Shown piece by piece: positions 8,344 to 17,696 of a stretch of 64,000 nucleotides of DNA. Below the pieces are notes generated by a model, which saw nothing but the letters and a program-made list of their open reading frames with translations, ran no database searches and was not told the DNA's origin. This DNA comes from Candidatus Choladousia intestinavium (lineage in GTDB: Bacteria > Bacillota > Clostridia > Lachnospirales > Lachnospiraceae). The DNA lies in assembly GCA_018712785.1 (NCBI GenBank), contig DVGK01000061.1, positions 1 to 64,000 on the forward strand, given 5' to 3'. The number at the start of each line of letters is the position of its first letter. Position 1 is the first letter of the stretch. The translations under genes were made by a program, and so were the position numbers.

Positions 8344-9262
8344 ATCTATTGATAATTTCCGCTACACTCCCCAGATACATCCTCCCGAACAGGTTCAGAT
8401 GATTCAGGAGATGGTATAAATGATAGAGATCTCTTCGCTGAAGGTACCCTTCCTTGTCAATAGGGTTGATTTCATGATACGCATCGTAAAATCTCCGAGG
8501 CAGACCGCCGAAAAGCTGTGTCATTGCCAGATCCGCCTCAAAATCTCCCACATAAGCCGCCGGGTCGATGAGCCACGCCTTACCGTCCGGACCGGTCAGA
8601 ATATTCCCGCTCCACAAATCTCCATGAAGGAGAGATGGAAATTCCGGTTCTCTAAGCCAGAACTCCAACCGCTCCAAAATCCGCCAGGCCTTTTTCCTCA
8701 AGGAAGGCCCCAGGACTTCTTCTGCCATAGTAAGCTGCGGCAGCAGACGGCATTCCCTGTAAAACTCTATCCACTTCTTCTTTGGCGAATTCTTCTGAGG
8801 GCTGGCGCCTATATAGTTGTCTTCTGTGAATCCATATTTTCCCTCTGTATTTTCTGCTTTCACAAATGAGCCGCACGCCGCCCTGTGCATTTTGGCCAGC
8901 TGATGGCCAAATGTTTCCCAATACGAGGAAACCGCAGGAGCGCTCTCCAGATATTCCAGCATTAAAAAAGCAATTCCTTTTCCCTGATCTGTCCCCACTC
9001 CCAGAAGTTCGGGAACTCCTATTTTTCCTGAAAACCCCAGCGCCATAAGGCTGTCTGCCTCTGTAAGGAAAAAGTCTGCCCTGTTGAGGGAATTCGTCTT
9101 TACAAAAATCTGTTCTCCGTTGGAAAGTCTTACCCTGTACGCATCGTTAATGTCTCCTCCGTGTACTCGCTCCCTGCTGGCCATCCGTACACTGTTTCCA
9201 AAAACATCCCCTACTGCCTGGTCCAGCGAACCGTAGATATCTTTTAAATTCTCTCTCCTCAT
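8318..9262 (-). CDS. Fructosamine kinase family protein
   Basis: A 314-residue APH-fold kinase of the fructosamine/ketosamine-3-kinase family: GDINDAYRV opening, FVKTN with the ATP-binding Lys, catalytic loop SLLHGDLWSGNIL and metal-binding LIDPAAYVGDFEADLAMT. Relatives phosphorylate sugars attached to protein lysines so the adduct falls off. Length is complete for the family, so the PadR fragment fused against its 3' end did not truncate it. The ribosome site is weak (GAGAAAAGG directly before the ATG). Confidence 0.85.
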   Translation of the reverse strand: MRRENLKDIYGSLDQAVGDVFGNSVRMASRERVHGGDINDAYRVRLSNGEQIFVKTNSLNRADFFLTEADSLMALGFSGKIGVPELLGVGTDQGKGIAFLMLEYLESAPAVSSYWETFGHQLAKMHRAACGSFVKAENTEGKYGFTEDNYIGASPQKNSPKKKWIEFYRECRLLPQLTMAEEVLGPSLRKKAWRILERLEFWLREPEFPSLLHGDLWSGNILTGPDGKAWLIDPAAYVGDFEADLAMTQLFGGLPRRFYDAYHEINPIDKEGYLQRRDLYHLYHLLNHLNLFGRMYLGSVAEIINRYGGRTDQR

Positions 9263-9421
9263 CCTTTTCTCAGGCCCTTTGGCCCGCCTCCTGATAGAAT
9301 CCCTTTATTTTTTTATCTATGATTTTATCACATTCCGGCTTTTGATTCCAGGCGCTTCTCCCTTACCTCTTTTTCAGGTTCTTCCGGCTTCCTTCCTTCA
9401 GTTACAGCCCCAAACTTATTC

Positions 9422-9450
9422 TTGTTCTTCTTCACTTTTCATGTTACCAT
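9422..9450 (+). promoter_or_regulatory. Possible promoter of the DUF5655/esterase operon
   Basis: TTGTTC (9422-9427), 17 bases, TACCAT (9445-9450). Both hexamers are imperfect, but the position about 45 bases before the first gene is right. Confidence 0.4.
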
Positions 9451-9493
9451 AGAAAAAACTGTGACAGCCTGCAGCTGTCATCAAGGAGGCCAT

Positions 9494-9874
9494 ATGGAAG
9501 AAAAAATCCTGCTGTTTTTTAATCAAAAGCCAGCTGCTCTTGATCTGTATCTGGCCCTTGAGAGACAGATCCTTGCAGAAATTGACAATGTTTCCATAAA
9601 GGTTCAGAAAACACAGATTTCCTTTTATAATAGGCATATGTTTGCCTGCGCTTCTCTGGCGAAAACCCGAAAGGCTAAAGATCTGCCGGATCCGTACCTG
9701 ACTGTGACTTTTGGACTGGAACGAAAGGTTGAATCTCCCCGAATCGATATAGCCACTGAGCCATACCCCAGGCGCTGGACGCACCATGTGGTAATCGCCT
9801 CTCCGGAAGAAATCGATGAAGAGCTTATGGGATGGATCCGGGAAGCCAGCGTCTTTTCCGAGAAAAAGAGATAA
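9494..9874 (+). CDS. DUF5655-like small cytoplasmic protein
   Basis: 126 residues with no signal or membrane segment. The sequence opens EEKILLFFNQKPAALDLYLALERQIL and contains ISFYNRHMFACASL and a C-terminal helix with EIDEELMGWI, resembling the DUF5655 domain found alone or fused to other domains; no reaction is known. The ATG at 9494 has AAGGAGG six bases upstream. It precedes the two esterase genes by 42 bases. A 165-codon open frame on the other strand over the same DNA looks spurious. Confidence 0.65.
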   Translation: MEEKILLFFNQKPAALDLYLALERQILAEIDNVSIKVQKTQISFYNRHMFACASLAKTRKAKDLPDPYLTVTFGLERKVESPRIDIATEPYPRRWTHHVVIASPEEIDEELMGWIREASVFSEKKR

Positions 9875-9916
9875 TAACAGAATAAGAATAAAAAGAAATA
9901 AAGGAGGTCTCATCCC

Positions 9917-10714
9917 ATGGCATTGCTGAATATAAATTTTCTTTCTCAGTCTCTGTGCCGGATCACTACGGTGCAGATGTTTATTCCCAATGATCTGAAC
10001 CCGGAGGAGCGCAGGGAAAACTTACACTATAATCGCCCCCTGAAGGTATTATATCTTCTTCATGGCTACAGCGGTAACTATACCGACTGGATCCAGGGAA
10101 CAGCGATCTGCAATCTGGCTAAAAAATACAATTTCGCAGTGGTCTGTCCCTCCGGAGACAATAGCTTTTACTTTGATCAGGAAATGACAGGCGGTAAATA
10201 TCGAACCTTTGTGGGTGAAGAGCTCCCTTCCTATATAAGCAAAGTCTTCGGTTTCTCTTCCAGAAGAGAAGATACCTTTATCGGCGGTCTTTCTATGGGC
10301 GGTTTCGGCGCCGTTTGTACTGCATTAAAATACCCGGAGACCTTTTCCAAGGCCATAGGTTTTTCTTCAGCTTTCGTAATTAATGAGATCCTGATGAACG
10401 GAAAACGGGTAACATCCACAGAAACGAACCAGGCCTTCCAAGATCATATTTATGGCCCTCTGGAAAAGCTGAAAAAAAGTGAAAAAAATCCCGCGGCTCT
10501 GCTTTCCGGACTTTTAGAAAAAGGGAAACCGGTGCCGGATCTGTACCTGGCCTGCGGCACAGAAGACTATCTGCTGGAAAACAACCGGGAATTCCGGGAT
10601 TTTCTGAAGCTCCATAATGTTCCCCTTGTATACGTGGAGTTTCCCGGTGAACATAATTGGGATTTCTGGAACCGGGCCCTTGAGCCTGCGGTGAAGTGGA
10701 TGATGGAAGGGTAA
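9917..10714 (+). CDS. Esterase family alpha/beta hydrolase, copy 1
   Basis: 265 residues of the esterase D/antigen 85-like family. The catalytic triad can be read as Ser126 in GLSMGGFG, Asp217 in GTEDYLL and His246 in GEHNW; the oxyanion region is LLHGYSGN. There is no signal peptide, so it acts in the cytoplasm, perhaps on acylated sugars or S-formyl/acyl thiols. AAGGAGG precedes the ATG. The neighbour at 10757 is a same-length paralogue with the triad at the same positions. Confidence 0.85.
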   Translation: MALLNINFLSQSLCRITTVQMFIPNDLNPEERRENLHYNRPLKVLYLLHGYSGNYTDWIQGTAICNLAKKYNFAVVCPSGDNSFYFDQEMTGGKYRTFVGEELPSYISKVFGFSSRREDTFIGGLSMGGFGAVCTALKYPETFSKAIGFSSAFVINEILMNGKRVTSTETNQAFQDHIYGPLEKLKKSEKNPAALLSGLLEKGKPVPDLYLACGTEDYLLENNREFRDFLKLHNVPLVYVEFPGEHNWDFWNRALEPAVKWMMEG

Positions 10715-10756
10715 AACAATAGAACAGATACAACCATAAAAAAGGAGGAATCATCC

Positions 10757-11554
10757 ATGGCTCTCATAGAAGTAAACTATCTATCACAGGCTTTAAGCAA
10801 AATCACAGCCCTTCAGGTATTCATTCCCAATGACCTGAATCCTGCGGAACAGGAGGGAATCCCCTATTACGGCCGGGAAACGCGCGTGCTTTATCTGCTT
10901 CACGGCTACAGCGGGAACCAGACCGACTGGATCCAGGGAACGACCATCTGCAATCTGGCCAAAAAATATAATTTTGCTGTGGTATGCCCAGCCGGAGACA
11001 ACAGTTTCTATCTGGATCAGGAAATGACAGGCGGTAAATATGCCACTTTTGTAGGCGAAGAGCTTCCTGCCTATATGGAACAGCTTTTTCATTTTTCGGG
11101 AAAACGGGAAGATACGTATATCGGCGGCTTCTCCATGGGCGGCTTTGGGGCGGTTCACACGGCTCTCAGATACAACCGGAAATTCGGAAAGGTCATGGCC
11201 TTTTCTTCCGCCTTTATCATCAATGAGATTATAAAGACCGGCTCTAAGACAACCGGCTCCCTTACAAACCGTCCTTATCAGGAGCACATCTTCGGTCCGG
11301 GAGAAAGCCTGAAGACCAGCGAAAAAAATCCGGAATACCTTCTCTGCCGTCTTCTGGAGAAAAAAGAAATTCTTCCAGAGTTCTATCTTGCCTGCGGAAC
11401 AGAGGATACGCTGCTGCCCCACAACCGGGAATTCCGGGATTTTCTAAAGGAAAAAAAGGTTCCGGCCATATACACAGAATCCCCCGGAGGCCACAGCTGG
11501 GACTTCTGGAACCGGGCCCTTGAGCCTGCGGTGAAGTGGATGATGGAAGATTAA
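10757..11554 (+). CDS. Esterase family alpha/beta hydrolase, copy 2
   Basis: 265 residues, tandem paralogue of the preceding gene, with Ser126 (GFSMGGFG), Asp217 and His246 in the same positions and no signal peptide. The last 45 or so coding bases are identical at the DNA level to those of copy 1, although the rest has diverged, which suggests gene conversion or selection on the C-terminal helix. It has its own AAAGGAGG site and lies 42 bases after copy 1. Confidence 0.85.
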   Translation: MALIEVNYLSQALSKITALQVFIPNDLNPAEQEGIPYYGRETRVLYLLHGYSGNQTDWIQGTTICNLAKKYNFAVVCPAGDNSFYLDQEMTGGKYATFVGEELPAYMEQLFHFSGKREDTYIGGFSMGGFGAVHTALRYNRKFGKVMAFSSAFIINEIIKTGSKTTGSLTNRPYQEHIFGPGESLKTSEKNPEYLLCRLLEKKEILPEFYLACGTEDTLLPHNREFRDFLKEKKVPAIYTESPGGHSWDFWNRALEPAVKWMMED

Positions 11555-11568
11555 ATTTGAAATTTTAA

Positions 11569-11608
11569 GAGGGTACTCCTTTCCTATATTTGCAGGAAAA
11601 GCACCCTC
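11569..11608. terminator. Hairpin between convergent genes
   Basis: GAGGGT...CCTTTCC pairs with GGAAAAG..ACCCTC across a short loop. It lies between the esterase operon and a minus-strand gene and could end transcription from either side, but has no long T run. Confidence 0.45.
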
Positions 11609-11674
11609 GTGTTATCAAAATTTATAAAATACAGTCAAAGGTCGTACCAAGAGCAGTATAGCGCTCCATACATA

Positions 11675-12961
11675 TTAACCCTTCCTCCTGTTTCCCTCCT
11701 TTTTGAGGAAGCGTTCCTTCCCGCAGATATCAGGAAGAAGGATGCTGGCTGCCGCCATAACAAAAACAGACAGGCTTCTGTATGTAAACATACTGTGAAT
11801 TATCGAATGATTTTGGGTACATGCATACCAGATAAAAGGATAGAGAGCAACGCAGCCGATCAGCAGGGAAGTCACCCATTTTTCCGGCCGTATCCTCTTT
11901 ATAATGAGAACAGCTGCCTCTGCGATGAGAAGAGTCACAAACACATGGCGGAGACTGCTCTGTGAAAAATAATTCCAAAGTACCCGATATACCTCCGGCA
12001 AAGTAACCGTTACCCCGTTTCCAATATCACTGCCCGAGCGCACCAATATTTTAGAAATCCCTTTCTGTATATGATTTTCTCCGGTAAACACCGTTGCGAG
12101 TATCCATTTCGACGCCCACATTCCGCCATAACCAATACACCACAGCACAGAATACTGTAAAAGTCTCCGAATCCCTTCCAGAACCTTCCGATAGTCGCTT
12201 AGCGCAAAGCAAAGAATCAGCGGAAAAGACAGAGTAACCACCGGATAAGTCAGAAAATCCATATAACTTGTAAGCATGCCGACACACAAAAAAAATAAAT
12301 ATAGATGCTCCCTGAAACATGATTTTTCCCAGAAAGACAGCAACACAATCACTGCTGCCATCATCATATGATAGGAGGTTGAGTTTTGCAAGGAAGACGA
12401 AACCGTTATAGGATTCAGGAATGCAATAGCCAAAACAAACGGTGCAAGATATTCGATAACTCTTCTCCGATACATCAGAATGGCTATTATTACAAATTCA
12501 GCAAGAATCACAAAAAGGTTAAGCTGACGAATTTCTGTCAGGTTCAAAAATAAAAGCAACGGCTTCAAAATCACCATATACCCATGCCAGTAGCGAGAAT
12601 AGGAATGCAAATTCCGTTGGCTCTCCTTCAAAGGCAATCCACAGTTCTGACAGGAAACAGCTTTCGATTGATTTTTCACAAAAACGCGGTAACTATTGGC
12701 CGCTTTCTCTATGATATCTTCCTCTCCGTCATAAGCTGCAGACAGCAGCATAATCGCATCGGTATAATTGTCCAATTTCGTACTTTCATCTCCTGGCAAC
12801 AGCTGATAATAATCTCCTTCCTGCTCAAGCGTTTCTCCAGACTCTCTGACATGCAGACATACCCGCTCTGTCGGCAGGACATAAACAGCACAGATCAGCA
12901 GAAATCCCCCGAGAACCATAAGTAAAAATGTCAATCCAATCTTTACGACAACTCTTCGCAT
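11675..12961 (-). CDS. Polytopic membrane protein of unknown function
   Basis: 428 residues. An N-terminal helix is followed by an extracytoplasmic region of about 130 residues with one Cys pair (CQNC), then at least eight hydrophobic helices, ending in a basic tail (KERFLKKEGNRRKG). The layout recalls GT-C-type glycosyltransferases or O-antigen ligase-like proteins, but I see no diagnostic motif. Base composition is visibly more AT-rich than the neighbours and the gene stands alone, which hints at acquisition. AGGAAG precedes the ATG. Confidence 0.7.
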   Translation of the reverse strand: MRRVVVKIGLTFLLMVLGGFLLICAVYVLPTERVCLHVRESGETLEQEGDYYQLLPGDESTKLDNYTDAIMLLSAAYDGEEDIIEKAANSYRVFVKNQSKAVSCQNCGLPLKESQRNLHSYSRYWHGYMVILKPLLLFLNLTEIRQLNLFVILAEFVIIAILMYRRRVIEYLAPFVLAIAFLNPITVSSSLQNSTSYHMMMAAVIVLLSFWEKSCFREHLYLFFLCVGMLTSYMDFLTYPVVTLSFPLILCFALSDYRKVLEGIRRLLQYSVLWCIGYGGMWASKWILATVFTGENHIQKGISKILVRSGSDIGNGVTVTLPEVYRVLWNYFSQSSLRHVFVTLLIAEAAVLIIKRIRPEKWVTSLLIGCVALYPFIWYACTQNHSIIHSMFTYRSLSVFVMAAASILLPDICGKERFLKKEGNRRKG

Positions 12962-12997
12962 AGCGCTACTTCCTTCCTCTTATCAGTTTAGCAACCC

Positions 12998-14146
12998 TTA
13001 CTCTCCAAAGAGCGCTGCAGCTTCCTCCATATTTTTTATGACGTCTACCTTAAAGGGACATCTTCTCACACAGGCGCCGCACGCGATACACTGGGATGCC
13101 TTATGGGAAAGAGCGGCATAATGTTCCCGAACCGTTTCCGGCACATGCCCCTGAGCCTTTGCCAGATTCAGAAACTTTGTGACATCCGCCACATTGATTC
13201 CCTTGGGACAGGGGGCGCAGTGGCCGCAGTACATACAATGGCCTTCCCAGCTGATCTTCGGGAAATCCGCGAAAGCGCCCGCATAGTCTTTTTCCTCATC
13301 TGAAGCGTTCTCATAGGCAGCGCTGGCCTGAAGCTCTTCCGCGGTATGCGCTCCTGACAGGACTGTAGCTACCCCCGGTCTTGTCAGAGCATAATGGAGG
13401 CACTGGCAGACGGTAAGGGCCTTCCCTGCCGGGGACAGTTTCTCATCCAGAAGATCGCCGCCTCCGAAGGCCTTCATAACGGTAATTCCCACGCCCAGGT
13501 TCTGACAGACCTCATACAGCCGTTCCCGATCCGGATCCATATTCACCAGATGCGACGCATAGGCGCTTTCTGCCCAGAGAGCATCCACATCTTCTCCGGC
13601 AGGCTGCAGATCGTAGCATGGATTCACGCTGAACATCAGCACCTGAATCAGTCCGCTCTCCACCGCGGCCAGGGCCGCCTGCGGATTGTGGCTGGAAAGA
13701 CCGATGCAGCCGATTTTGCCCGTTCTTTTTAATTCCTGGACATACTTCATCACTTCCCCGTTCTTTACTTCCTCCCAGTCCTTCAGAGAATCCACATAAT
13801 GGATCATGCCTACTTCGATAAAATCAGTCTCCAGACGTTCCAGCAGATCCTGAAATCCTTCTTTTACCTCCTGAATCTTTCTGGTGCGCTTGTACTGTCC
13901 ATGTTCCCAGATGGTACACAGATGAGCCTGGAGAACAAACTTCTCTCTCCGCCCCCGCAGCGCTTTTCCAAGACCGCTGCGGGCATCGGGATCGGAAGTA
14001 TAAAGGTCAACGTAATTCACGCCCAGGGACTCCGCCGCGTCGATCAGCTCCCTGGCCCGCTCCTCTTTCCCTTCCACAAAGCCTTCGCACCCCAAACCGA
14101 TTTCACTGACTGTAAGACCGGTATTGCCTAATTTTCTGTAATTCAT
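12998..14146 (-). CDS. Aldo/keto reductase with C-terminal ferredoxin domain
   Basis: About 382 residues. An aldo/keto reductase barrel (MNYRKLGNTGLTVSEIGLG ... GCIGLSSHNP ... VLSGAHTAEEL) is followed by two four-Cys clusters (CMYCGHCAPCP and CIACGACVRRCPF) able to hold two [4Fe-4S] centres. Such fused proteins are common in anaerobes; the physiological substrate is unknown. The ATG at 14146 is chosen over one 39 bases upstream because GGAGGAGG lies directly before it. A strong promoter is visible at 14222-14250. Confidence 0.87.
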   Translation of the reverse strand: MNYRKLGNTGLTVSEIGLGCEGFVEGKEERARELIDAAESLGVNYVDLYTSDPDARSGLGKALRGRREKFVLQAHLCTIWEHGQYKRTRKIQEVKEGFQDLLERLETDFIEVGMIHYVDSLKDWEEVKNGEVMKYVQELKRTGKIGCIGLSSHNPQAALAAVESGLIQVLMFSVNPCYDLQPAGEDVDALWAESAYASHLVNMDPDRERLYEVCQNLGVGITVMKAFGGGDLLDEKLSPAGKALTVCQCLHYALTRPGVATVLSGAHTAEELQASAAYENASDEEKDYAGAFADFPKISWEGHCMYCGHCAPCPKGINVADVTKFLNLAKAQGHVPETVREHYAALSHKASQCIACGACVRRCPFKVDVIKNMEEAAALFGE

Positions 14147-14221
14147 TCTCGGTTCCTCCTCCATTTCAACGGAAACCTCAGCCAAGCAGAGGCCCCCTAT
14201 TTTCCGGCATTCACAGATTCT

Positions 14222-14250
14222 ATTTTAGCATACTTACGTTTCTTTGTCAT
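14222..14250 (-). promoter_or_regulatory. Promoter of the aldo/keto reductase gene
   Basis: Minus strand: ATGACA (14245-14250), 17 bases, TAAAAT (14222-14227), with TGC directly before the -10 making it an extended -10 element. Confidence 0.65.
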
Positions 14251-14316
14251 CGCAGCTGTTCATCCCGGTAAACTTTCCTGCCGCTGTCCGGCTCTCTTTA
14301 AACGGCTCAAAAAATT

Positions 14317-16479
14317 CTATTTCTTGTGCCCATCCGGACTCGTTTCAAATTCCAGCCTCAGTTTATAAGCTATTCTGCAGTACCGTTCCCTTACAAGCTT
14401 TTCTGCCTGTTCCTGAGAGGTAAGGATCCCGTCTATGTAATAGAAGCCGCTGCGGGAACGTTCTTTTTCCGTCTGAGTATGGATCTCCTCCTCTGTCAGC
14501 TCCTCCGTTTTCCGCTCCAGAACGCGGGCAAAAAATTTTAAATCCGGAGCTTTTCTTTTTTCTCTGTAAAATACCTCCCGAACCGCCTCCGCAAGGCGCC
14601 CGGCTTCCTCGCCAAGATCCTCCTGCTCCTTCCTGCTTATTACCCTTGAAAACCAGCTCTCTTTTACACCGGTGGGAATACAGTCCAAATCCCAGGCTTC
14701 TTTTTCCTTTCTCTCCAACTCTTCCCAGAGCTTTTCATTCAGCTGCGCAAAGCTTCCCGGTTTTTCGGGAACCTTTTCTCCCTGCTCTCTCAGAATCTGG
14801 CGAAAAACTGCTTTCTGCGCATTGGGGGAAATCTCCCTCCGACCGGTCAGAAGCTCTCCTGCCTGAGAACATCTTTCCAGAATCTCCTTTTTCAGCATTC
14901 CCTCCGGGGATACAAATTTTTCTTTCAGCTTCTCCAGGATCTCCTTCCTGTCCTTCCTGTCCAGAGATTCCAGTTTTAAATATTTTCTGAAAAGGGAACC
15001 TGGTTCTGCGCATTCAAAATATACAAGATACAGCATGAGAAGGAACTCTACATGAAGGCTCCTGTCCCAGGAAGAAGCCCGGACCTTTTCCCAGGCTGGC
15101 TTGTACGCCAGCTCTTCCCCCTGACTTCCTGCTGCCGCCGCTCTGAACCCCGCCGCCCTGAGAATTCTTTCCGGATTTCTCTCCAACAGATCTCTCACCC
15201 GGATTTCCTCCGCGGCCTCCCAAAAAAGCCTCTGTGAAAAGGTTTGCCGCAAACCATTTCTGTACGCTCCGCTTAAACCTTCCTCCCGGATTACACGATC
15301 ATAAAAGGCTTCAAAAAGCAGAGAGAGGAAGTCCGCACTTTTCTCCTCCGATACCTGCGCCGTGAAGAAACCTTCCGCAAAAACCCGGAAGTTCCTGTCT
15401 CTCTCCTGTTGATCTTCATTTTCCAGAATAAAAATATTCAGAAATTTCTCAAGCCACAGGGATTCCCCCTGCCCTTCCGTCTCCAAAAAAAATTCCACCC
15501 ATACGGGGACGCAGAGAGCCAACACCTTTCCGTCCGACTCATCGGAATTTTTTCCAGCCGCATGCAGGGTATAAAGAAACGTCCATGCGAGCTTTTCACA
15601 TTTCTGGAATCCCGGAAAGTTTTTCTCCCGCTCCAGGCGCCGGGCATCATTTAAAATCTCCTGAAAAAATCTGGTTCTTTCCGGAACCTCTCCTTCCGCC
15701 GCCATTCGCTCTGCCGTCAGGAGGTAAAATTCCGCTCCGTCCTCCTTTCCGCCCAGAGGAACCCCAAAAAGCTTCTGTAGATTTTCTGCTGTTCTCTGAA
15801 AGCCAAAAGTCTTTGCCATCTCACAAAAGCAGGCTCCCAGCTGTCCTCTTATTTCAGGATAGCCGCCTGCTCTCAGTTCACCCAGAGATTCGCAGATCTT
15901 CCGGCTTTCCCTGTCCTTTCCATCATGGACAGCCTCTTTCAGTCCCCAAAGCAGCTTTTCTGCCTCCGGCAAAGCTCTCTGCCCTGACGCTCCTTTCCGC
16001 CTGCAGCGAGACTCTACAAGGGCCCTGCACGCTTCCGGGCTTTCTGCCAGCTCAAGCAGCTCTCTTACTCTCCGGAAATTCAGGAAAAAGGACGCGGCTG
16101 CCAGAGCAGTCATGGCATTGGCCGTGCTCACCGCCTCGTTCAGCGCCAAAAGAAAAACGGCGGCCGCCAGAAATCCCGCAGCTTCTCTCCCGTACTTTCT
16201 GAAATTCCACGGCGACTCTTTAAAAAGGAGAAGCTCCGAAAACGAAAAACCGTAATACGTTTCTTTCGGACTTCCGGAAATCCAGGCAGATAAGAGCATT
16301 GAAACTATCTGGAGCAAAAATACGGCCCCGCCAAGAGCCGTCATATAGAATTCTGAGACATGAATCAAAAACCGGCCGCTGCCTCTTACAGCCAGATCCA
16401 GCAGGATCCCGGCTCCCAGCAGGACTGCCGCGGCTCTCTGCCATCCTGTTTTTTTCAGAATTTCTCCCTGTGCTTCCAT
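14317..16479 (-). CDS. Large membrane-anchored protein of unknown function
   Basis: About 720 residues. The first 130 residues carry four hydrophobic helices (AAAVLLGAGILLDLAV, ALGGAVFLLQIVSMLL, AAGFLAAAVFLLAL and a following one); the remaining 590 are charged, helix-rich and cytoplasmic, with no motif I recognise. I start at the ATG at 16479 because AGGAGAG precedes it; an ATG eight codons upstream lacks a ribosome site. Neighbours are metabolic genes and do not suggest a role. It may be a lineage-restricted scaffold. Confidence 0.65.
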   Translation of the reverse strand: MEAQGEILKKTGWQRAAAVLLGAGILLDLAVRGSGRFLIHVSEFYMTALGGAVFLLQIVSMLLSAWISGSPKETYYGFSFSELLLFKESPWNFRKYGREAAGFLAAAVFLLALNEAVSTANAMTALAAASFFLNFRRVRELLELAESPEACRALVESRCRRKGASGQRALPEAEKLLWGLKEAVHDGKDRESRKICESLGELRAGGYPEIRGQLGACFCEMAKTFGFQRTAENLQKLFGVPLGGKEDGAEFYLLTAERMAAEGEVPERTRFFQEILNDARRLEREKNFPGFQKCEKLAWTFLYTLHAAGKNSDESDGKVLALCVPVWVEFFLETEGQGESLWLEKFLNIFILENEDQQERDRNFRVFAEGFFTAQVSEEKSADFLSLLFEAFYDRVIREEGLSGAYRNGLRQTFSQRLFWEAAEEIRVRDLLERNPERILRAAGFRAAAAGSQGEELAYKPAWEKVRASSWDRSLHVEFLLMLYLVYFECAEPGSLFRKYLKLESLDRKDRKEILEKLKEKFVSPEGMLKKEILERCSQAGELLTGRREISPNAQKAVFRQILREQGEKVPEKPGSFAQLNEKLWEELERKEKEAWDLDCIPTGVKESWFSRVISRKEQEDLGEEAGRLAEAVREVFYREKRKAPDLKFFARVLERKTEELTEEEIHTQTEKERSRSGFYYIDGILTSQEQAEKLVRERYCRIAYKLRLEFETSPDGHKK

Positions 16480-16574
16480 CTCTTCTCTCCTGTGCTTTAA
16501 CATATGGCTCTGTTTAACAGCCTTCTCTTTTTATAATCCACATTACCTACGCTCATACTTCACGCAGGACGCCT

Positions 16575-17642
16575 TTACTCTTCTCCGGCTTCCAGTTTTC
16601 GTATGACTCTGCAGGGATTTCCCACTGCCACCGTGCCGGCCGGAACATCCTTCGTCACCACGCTTCCGGCTCCGATCACAGCGCCGTCTCCTACAGAAAC
16701 ACCCGGCAGAAGAACCGCCCCTGCTCCGATCCACACATTTTTTCCTATTTTCACCGGATGATTGAGCTGAAGTCCCCTGTTTCGCAGCGCCGGATCCAGA
16801 GGATGGGCGCCTGTAGCGATGGTAACATTAGGCCCGATCATAGTGCCGTCTCCGATATAGATATCCGTATCGTCCACAAGAGTCAGGTTAAAGTTCGCGT
16901 AAACCCGGTTTCCCAGATGTACGTGACGTCCTCCCCAGTTGGCATGAAGAGGCGGTTCTACATAACAGTCCTCTCCGATTTCCTGAAACATTTCTTTCAG
17001 CAGCTCTTGGCGCCGCTCTGTCTCGGAGGGCCTTGTGTGGTTATAATCATACTGCAGCTCCAGCCCTTTCTGCTGTCTTTTAAGCATATAGGGATCGCCC
17101 GGATCGTACAGCTCCCCGCTTCTCAGCAGGGCCTCCTCCAGAGTCACCCAAACCTCCTTGGCGATTTCCTCAGCAGTTTTTCCGTCTGTATTTACCAGAA
17201 AATCTGCGGCATGGCTGTATTTTTCTCTCCGTTCCTCCATGAGCTGCGCAATATGCTGCAGATCCATCTTTCCTGCCAGCACCGGCCTGCCCTGGTCGGT
17301 CCGGATTCTGTCATAGACGGTTCCTGGAGCGGCGCAGAGCCATACGATCTTTCCTTTTGCCCGCATAGCCTGTACATTGCTCTCCCGCAGCGGAACGCCG
17401 CCCCCGCAGGAAATCACCGTACGCCTCCCCGTCTCCAGCCCCTTTAAGAACCCGGTCTCCAGCTCTCTGAAATAAGGTTCTCCGTAAATCTGAAAAATCT
17501 CAGGGATCGTCTTTCCTTCTCTCTTCTCAATCTCCTGATCCATTTCAATAAGATCTGTGTTGTACATCTTTTTCAGTGCCAGGGAAACCGTGGTCTTCCC
17601 CGCGCCCATAAATCCGATTAAAAAAATATTTTCTCCCGCCAT
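16575..17642 (-). CDS. Shikimate kinase fused to a maltose O-acetyltransferase-like domain
   Basis: 355 residues in one uninterrupted frame. Residues 1-170 are a complete shikimate kinase: P-loop GFMGAGKTT (Lys16), shikimate-binding Asp35, Arg59 and the GGG at 80-82, lid Arg119. Residues 175-350 are a complete left-handed beta-helix acetyltransferase of the Maa/LacA group: GELYDPGDP opening, NHTRP, hexapeptide repeats such as VKIGKNVWIGAGAVLLPGV and the catalytic His280 in GAHPLDP. The first half phosphorylates shikimate for aromatic amino acid synthesis; the second would acetylate sugars. AGGAGAG precedes the ATG at 17642; the frame runs open further upstream without homology. Why the two are joined is unknown. 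Confidence 0.88.
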   Translation of the reverse strand: MAGENIFLIGFMGAGKTTVSLALKKMYNTDLIEMDQEIEKREGKTIPEIFQIYGEPYFRELETGFLKGLETGRRTVISCGGGVPLRESNVQAMRAKGKIVWLCAAPGTVYDRIRTDQGRPVLAGKMDLQHIAQLMEERREKYSHAADFLVNTDGKTAEEIAKEVWVTLEEALLRSGELYDPGDPYMLKRQQKGLELQYDYNHTRPSETERRQELLKEMFQEIGEDCYVEPPLHANWGGRHVHLGNRVYANFNLTLVDDTDIYIGDGTMIGPNVTIATGAHPLDPALRNRGLQLNHPVKIGKNVWIGAGAVLLPGVSVGDGAVIGAGSVVTKDVPAGTVAVGNPCRVIRKLEAGEE

Positions 17643-17696
17643 GCTCTTCTCTCTCCTGTTAAAACAAAACTGCTGCTTTTGAATAGACTGTAAAAA

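Noticed and set aside
9416-9913. A 165-codon minus-strand frame over the DUF5655 gene
   Set aside because: It has no ribosome site and a plus-strand gene with a perfect one occupies the same DNA in operon with the esterases.
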